Below are positions 61,683 through 64,000 of a stretch of DNA of 64,000 bases, piece after piece. Below the pieces are notes generated by a model. That model was not told the origin of the DNA, did no database searches, and saw only the letters and a list, made by a program, of their open reading frames with translations. The position numbers and the translations under genes were made by a program. Within the stretch, counting starts at the first letter, position 1. Every line of letters starts with the position of its first letter. The DNA lies in assembly GCF_014836935.1 (NCBI RefSeq), contig NZ_JACSPW010000004.1:153277-217276 (forward strand). Reading direction: 5' to 3'. The DNA is from Solibacillus merdavium (lineage in GTDB: Bacteria; Bacillota; Bacilli; Bacillales_A; Planococcaceae).

Positions 61683-61701
61683 AATTTCACAATATGAAAT
61701 T
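61683..61701. promoter_or_regulatory. Candidate IclR operator of the catabolic operon
   Basis: AATTTCA CAATA TGAAATT is a perfect 7-bp-arm inverted repeat 67 bp upstream of the first gene. The TGAAAT-type half-sites resemble IclR-family sites. Confidence 0.45.
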
Positions 61702-61833
61702 ATCTAAATTTTTTTAATATTCTTATATTGAAGTTTATAATTCTTCTTTTCGTTAATAACAGTTAATAATCCTCCATTTCGATTTACTCAATTGACGGAT
61801 AAATTTTTCTATACTAACTTTGATATTCATCAT

Positions 61834-61878
61834 AAAAAGCACCAATGCCTTTCTCATTAGGCATTTGGTGCTTTAAAA
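61834..61878. terminator. Bidirectional terminator
   Basis: AAAGCACCAATGCCT and AGGCATTTGGTGCTTT pair with one bulge between the flavin reductase promoter region and the SLH gene. Confidence 0.75.
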
Positions 61879-61886
61879 TTGTTCAA

Positions 61887-61927
61887 CTCAAAAAAGGGAT
61901 ATCCGAACTCCGGACATCCCTTTCATA
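61887..61927 (-). terminator. Terminator of the SLH-domain gene
   Basis: AAAGGGATGTCCG and CGGATATCCCTTT form a stem around GAGTT, and the minus strand continues TTTTTT. Confidence 0.8.
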
Positions 61928-61931
61928 ATAA

Positions 61932-63509
61932 TTATTTTAACTCACAAGCCCAACCATCTTTATCCCCGTCTCTTGCTGCTGCATAGGCAGGGTGAGATGA
62001 CTTGACACCAGAAGGGTAATATTTACGCATTTCTGTACAGTTTTTAAATGAAGTTGGTGCTCCTGGAATAACATAAGTACCTGAGCTTACATTACCTGTT
62101 GGTTTGGTAGGCGTTGTTGGTGTTGTTGTCGGTACAATTAACTCTTTTGCATTAATCGAATAGGTTTGACCATTTGTTGTAGTAACAATTGTACCTGTCT
62201 CCGCTGTTGCATAAGCTTTTGTACCGATTGTTTTAATATTTGCCATCACTTCTTTATGTGGATGACCATAGCTGTTGTCTTTTGCGTAGCTTAAAACAAT
62301 CGCTTCAGGCTTAACCTTTTGTAAAAATGACAGTGAGCTACTTGTACTTGATCCGTGATGACCCGCTTTTAATACAGTTGCCGACACATTATATGCCTTT
62401 GAGATTTGTGCCTCTACTTCAGTATCAGCATCACCCATTAATAAAAATGATACATTTTTATACGTAAGCTTCAATACAATGGATGCATCGTTTGTGTTAC
62501 TTGTCTTTGCATCGACTGCTAATACTTGTGTTTTTACTTCACTATCTAAATTAATGGTTTCCCCTACAGTTGGTTCCTTATAGCGGATATTTTTACTTAA
62601 AACAGTTTCCAGTAATTTCTCATACGTCACCGTTGTATGGGATTTACCACTGTTGATAAATTCCCCTACCTGAAATGCTTGAATGACTGCATTTAACCCG
62701 CCGATATGATCTGCATCAGGATGGGTTGCGACAATGTAATCGAGCTTCTTCACATTTTGTGCTTTTAAGTACGAAACAACTGTATTGCCATATTCCTTTG
62801 TCCCGGCATCTATAAGCATTGTTTTACCATTTGGCGCCTGAATGAATATCGAATCCCCTTGTCCTACATCTAAAAAGTGAACTTTCATTTTTTTTGATGA
62901 ATTTAGGTTTTCCTGATACTTCACTGCTCGTGCTAAAAAGGCAGAAATATGTGCACGCGTTAAATTATTGGCCGGCTTAAACGTACCATCCTCATAACCG
63001 GTTGTTATTTTTGCTGCTGCTAATTGGCTCACTGCTTCATATGCAGTATGACCTTTTTTCACGTCTTTGAAAGTTTTCGTACCGTTTGGCAGATCGAATG
63101 CACGTGCAATAAACGCCGCCATATGTCCACGCGTTACTTTTGCCGTCGGCTTAAACGTACCATCTGTATAACCGTTGATGATTCCTGCTTCCACAGCAGA
63201 TTGAATATAGCCACTATTGGCATGTGATTTTGGAACATCTTTAAATTTCGTGGCACGTTTTGTACCATCCAGTCCGACAGCTTTTGCTACCATGACTGCT
63301 ACTTCCTCACGCGTCACAATATCCTTCACACCATACGCGTTTTTGTCGGCAGAAATAATACCTTTATTTAATAAATAAGCTATATCATTATAGTTACTAT
63401 GCTTTGGTGGTACATCTGTAAAGACCTGCTTCGCTTGTGCAGCAGTTGCTGGTAAAGACATTGATATTATAAGAATCAACGTTAGTAATACACTAAATAT
63501 TTTATTCAT
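61932..63509 (-). CDS. SLH-anchored ComEC-like metallo-beta-lactamase protein with excalibur domain
   Basis: This is a 525-aa secreted protein. A signal peptide (1-26) is followed by three SLH repeats (about 30-200; TDVPPKHSNYNDIAYLLNKGII, KDVPKSHANSGYIQSAVEAGII, KDVKKGHTAYEAVSQLAAAKIT) that bind cell-wall pyruvylated polymer. A metallo-beta-lactamase domain of the ComEC/Rec2 type (about 208-450) has DVGQGDSIFIQAPNG, the HxDxDH ligands in ATHPDADHIGGL, LLMGDAD and LKAGHHGSSTS. A Pro/Thr linker leads to a C-terminal excalibur calcium-binding domain (CTEMRKYYPSGV, DGDKDGWACE). Probably a surface nuclease or phosphodiesterase; substrate not known. Confidence 0.88.
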   Translation of the reverse strand: MNKIFSVLLTLILIISMSLPATAAQAKQVFTDVPPKHSNYNDIAYLLNKGIISADKNAYGVKDIVTREEVAVMVAKAVGLDGTKRATKFKDVPKSHANSGYIQSAVEAGIINGYTDGTFKPTAKVTRGHMAAFIARAFDLPNGTKTFKDVKKGHTAYEAVSQLAAAKITTGYEDGTFKPANNLTRAHISAFLARAVKYQENLNSSKKMKVHFLDVGQGDSIFIQAPNGKTMLIDAGTKEYGNTVVSYLKAQNVKKLDYIVATHPDADHIGGLNAVIQAFQVGEFINSGKSHTTVTYEKLLETVLSKNIRYKEPTVGETINLDSEVKTQVLAVDAKTSNTNDASIVLKLTYKNVSFLLMGDADTEVEAQISKAYNVSATVLKAGHHGSSTSSSLSFLQKVKPEAIVLSYAKDNSYGHPHKEVMANIKTIGTKAYATAETGTIVTTTNGQTYSINAKELIVPTTTPTTPTKPTGNVSSGTYVIPGAPTSFKNCTEMRKYYPSGVKSSHPAYAAARDGDKDGWACELK

Positions 63510-63816
63510 TTTTTAACCTCCCGCTATTTATTATAGGTTTTTTAGAATAGAAAGGAAGTTATTTTCAAATAATATATGTGGTTATTTAATACCACTTGTG
63601 GCTATTTAACCCTCACTTTATAGAAGGCTTCCAATATAGGAGGAGGAACTTTATTGAGACTCAACCTTAAGATGTTAAAATGAATTTATTTTTCGATTAT
63701 TGTTTATAGTATGGATTGGCAATATGTATGTTATGTTTCAATAAAATTTTATTTTTTGTCTTTTTTTATACAAAAAAATGATTAGCAATTGCATCATATT
63801 CCTTACAAAAATAAAA
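63510..63816. other. AT-rich intergenic region
   Basis: It contains the promoter area of the SLH gene. No gene or clear motif was recognised. Confidence 0.5.
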
Positions 63817-63846
63817 AAGCATGCAGCCTATGCTACATGCTTTAAA
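63817..63846 (-). terminator. Terminator of the tRNA operon
   Basis: AAAGCATGTAGCATAGG pairs with GCTGCATGCTTT and is followed on the minus strand by TTTTATTTTT, just after tRNA-Glu. Confidence 0.85.
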
Positions 63847-63847
63847 A

Positions 63848-63919
63848 TGACCCGTACGGGATTCGAACCCGTGTTACCGCCGTGAAAGGGCGGTGTCTTA
63901 ACCACTTGACCAACGGGCC
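63848..63919 (-). tRNA. tRNA-Glu (anticodon TTC)
   Basis: This is a 72-nt cloverleaf. The acceptor stem GGCCCGT pairs with ACGGGTC-side bases, the anticodon loop is CTTTCAC with anticodon TTC, and the T arm contains GGTTCGAATCC. No CCA is encoded after the discriminator base. It is the last gene of a tRNA operon that continues beyond the window. Confidence 0.95.
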
Positions 63920-63923
63920 TATT

Positions 63924-63999
63924 TGGCTCCGAAGGCAGGACTCGAACCTGCGACCTGCCGGTTAACAGCCGGATGCTCTACCAACTGAGCTACTTCGGA
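63924..63999 (-). tRNA. tRNA-Asn (anticodon GTT)
   Basis: This is a 76-nt gene including an encoded CCA. The acceptor stem TCCGAAG pairs with CTTCGGA, the anticodon loop CTGTTAA carries GTT, and the T arm has GGTTCGAGTCC. It lies 4 bp upstream of tRNA-Glu in the same operon and starts at the window edge. Confidence 0.95.
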
Positions 64000-64000
64000 A

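Overview
The window is low-GC Gram-positive DNA. Its coding style (AAGGAGG-type ribosome sites, many TTG/GTG starts), HelD, an Spx paralog, SLH-domain surface protein, SE1832-type small protein and YfmM-type ABC-F all point to Bacillales, most likely Planococcaceae (Lysinibacillus/Solibacillus-like). The genus is inference. No phage, transposase or CRISPR array was seen. I annotate 63 protein genes, two of them tiny peptide genes found by reading the sequence directly, and two tRNA genes at the right edge.

Layout. 0.2-9.6 kb: small oxidoreductases, a bacitracin-type module (response regulator, kinase, ABC ATPase, permease), a staygreen-family protein, and a TetR repressor divergent from a YhgE/Pip-like membrane protein. 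9.7-14.2 kb: a putative synthase-dependent polysaccharide locus (processive GT2, DUF2334 deacetylase-like protein, GH113-like hydrolase). 14.5-29.6 kb: topB, a cold-shock gene with a terminator-like leader hairpin, an ABC transporter next to a P-loop-less ABC-LytTR fusion regulator, an aminotransferase, a MarR/MFS pair with a clear operator, uppP, helD and small redox genes. 30-43 kb: ABC-F, an Spx variant lacking the second redox cysteine, an orphan ECF sigma factor, a PlsY/GNAT-aminotransferase operon, an M20 peptidase, heme O synthase, and an aldehyde dehydrogenase with its DUF779 partner.

43.3-47.3 kb is the most interesting stretch. A secreted subtilisin-like protease is flanked by two HTH-TPR regulators, each paired with its own tiny hydrophobic peptide gene. 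The first is NprR/PlcR-like: the regulator is followed 19 nt later by a 29-codon secreted-type peptide. The second is Rgg/SHP-like: a 21-codon peptide is transcribed divergently from the regulator, with its own terminator and palindromes between the two genes. These look like two undescribed peptide quorum-sensing circuits around a protease.

47.5-61.6 kb is a long minus-strand catabolic cluster. A two-component flavin monooxygenase (probably anthranilate 3-hydroxylase) makes 3-hydroxyanthranilate. This is ring-opened, decarboxylated, oxidised, deaminated and cleaved to pyruvate and acetyl-CoA by a complete meta-type lower pathway. An IclR regulator lies inside the cluster, and a TRAP transporter and an MFS carrier lie at its end. 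The window ends with an SLH-anchored ComEC-like metallo-beta-lactamase protein and tRNA-Glu/tRNA-Asn.

Two structured intergenic repeat elements (29.7 and 43.0 kb) and an array of nine repeats at about 21-bp spacing (32.9-33.1 kb) are not explained by the genes. All functional calls come from reading motifs by eye; no database search was possible.
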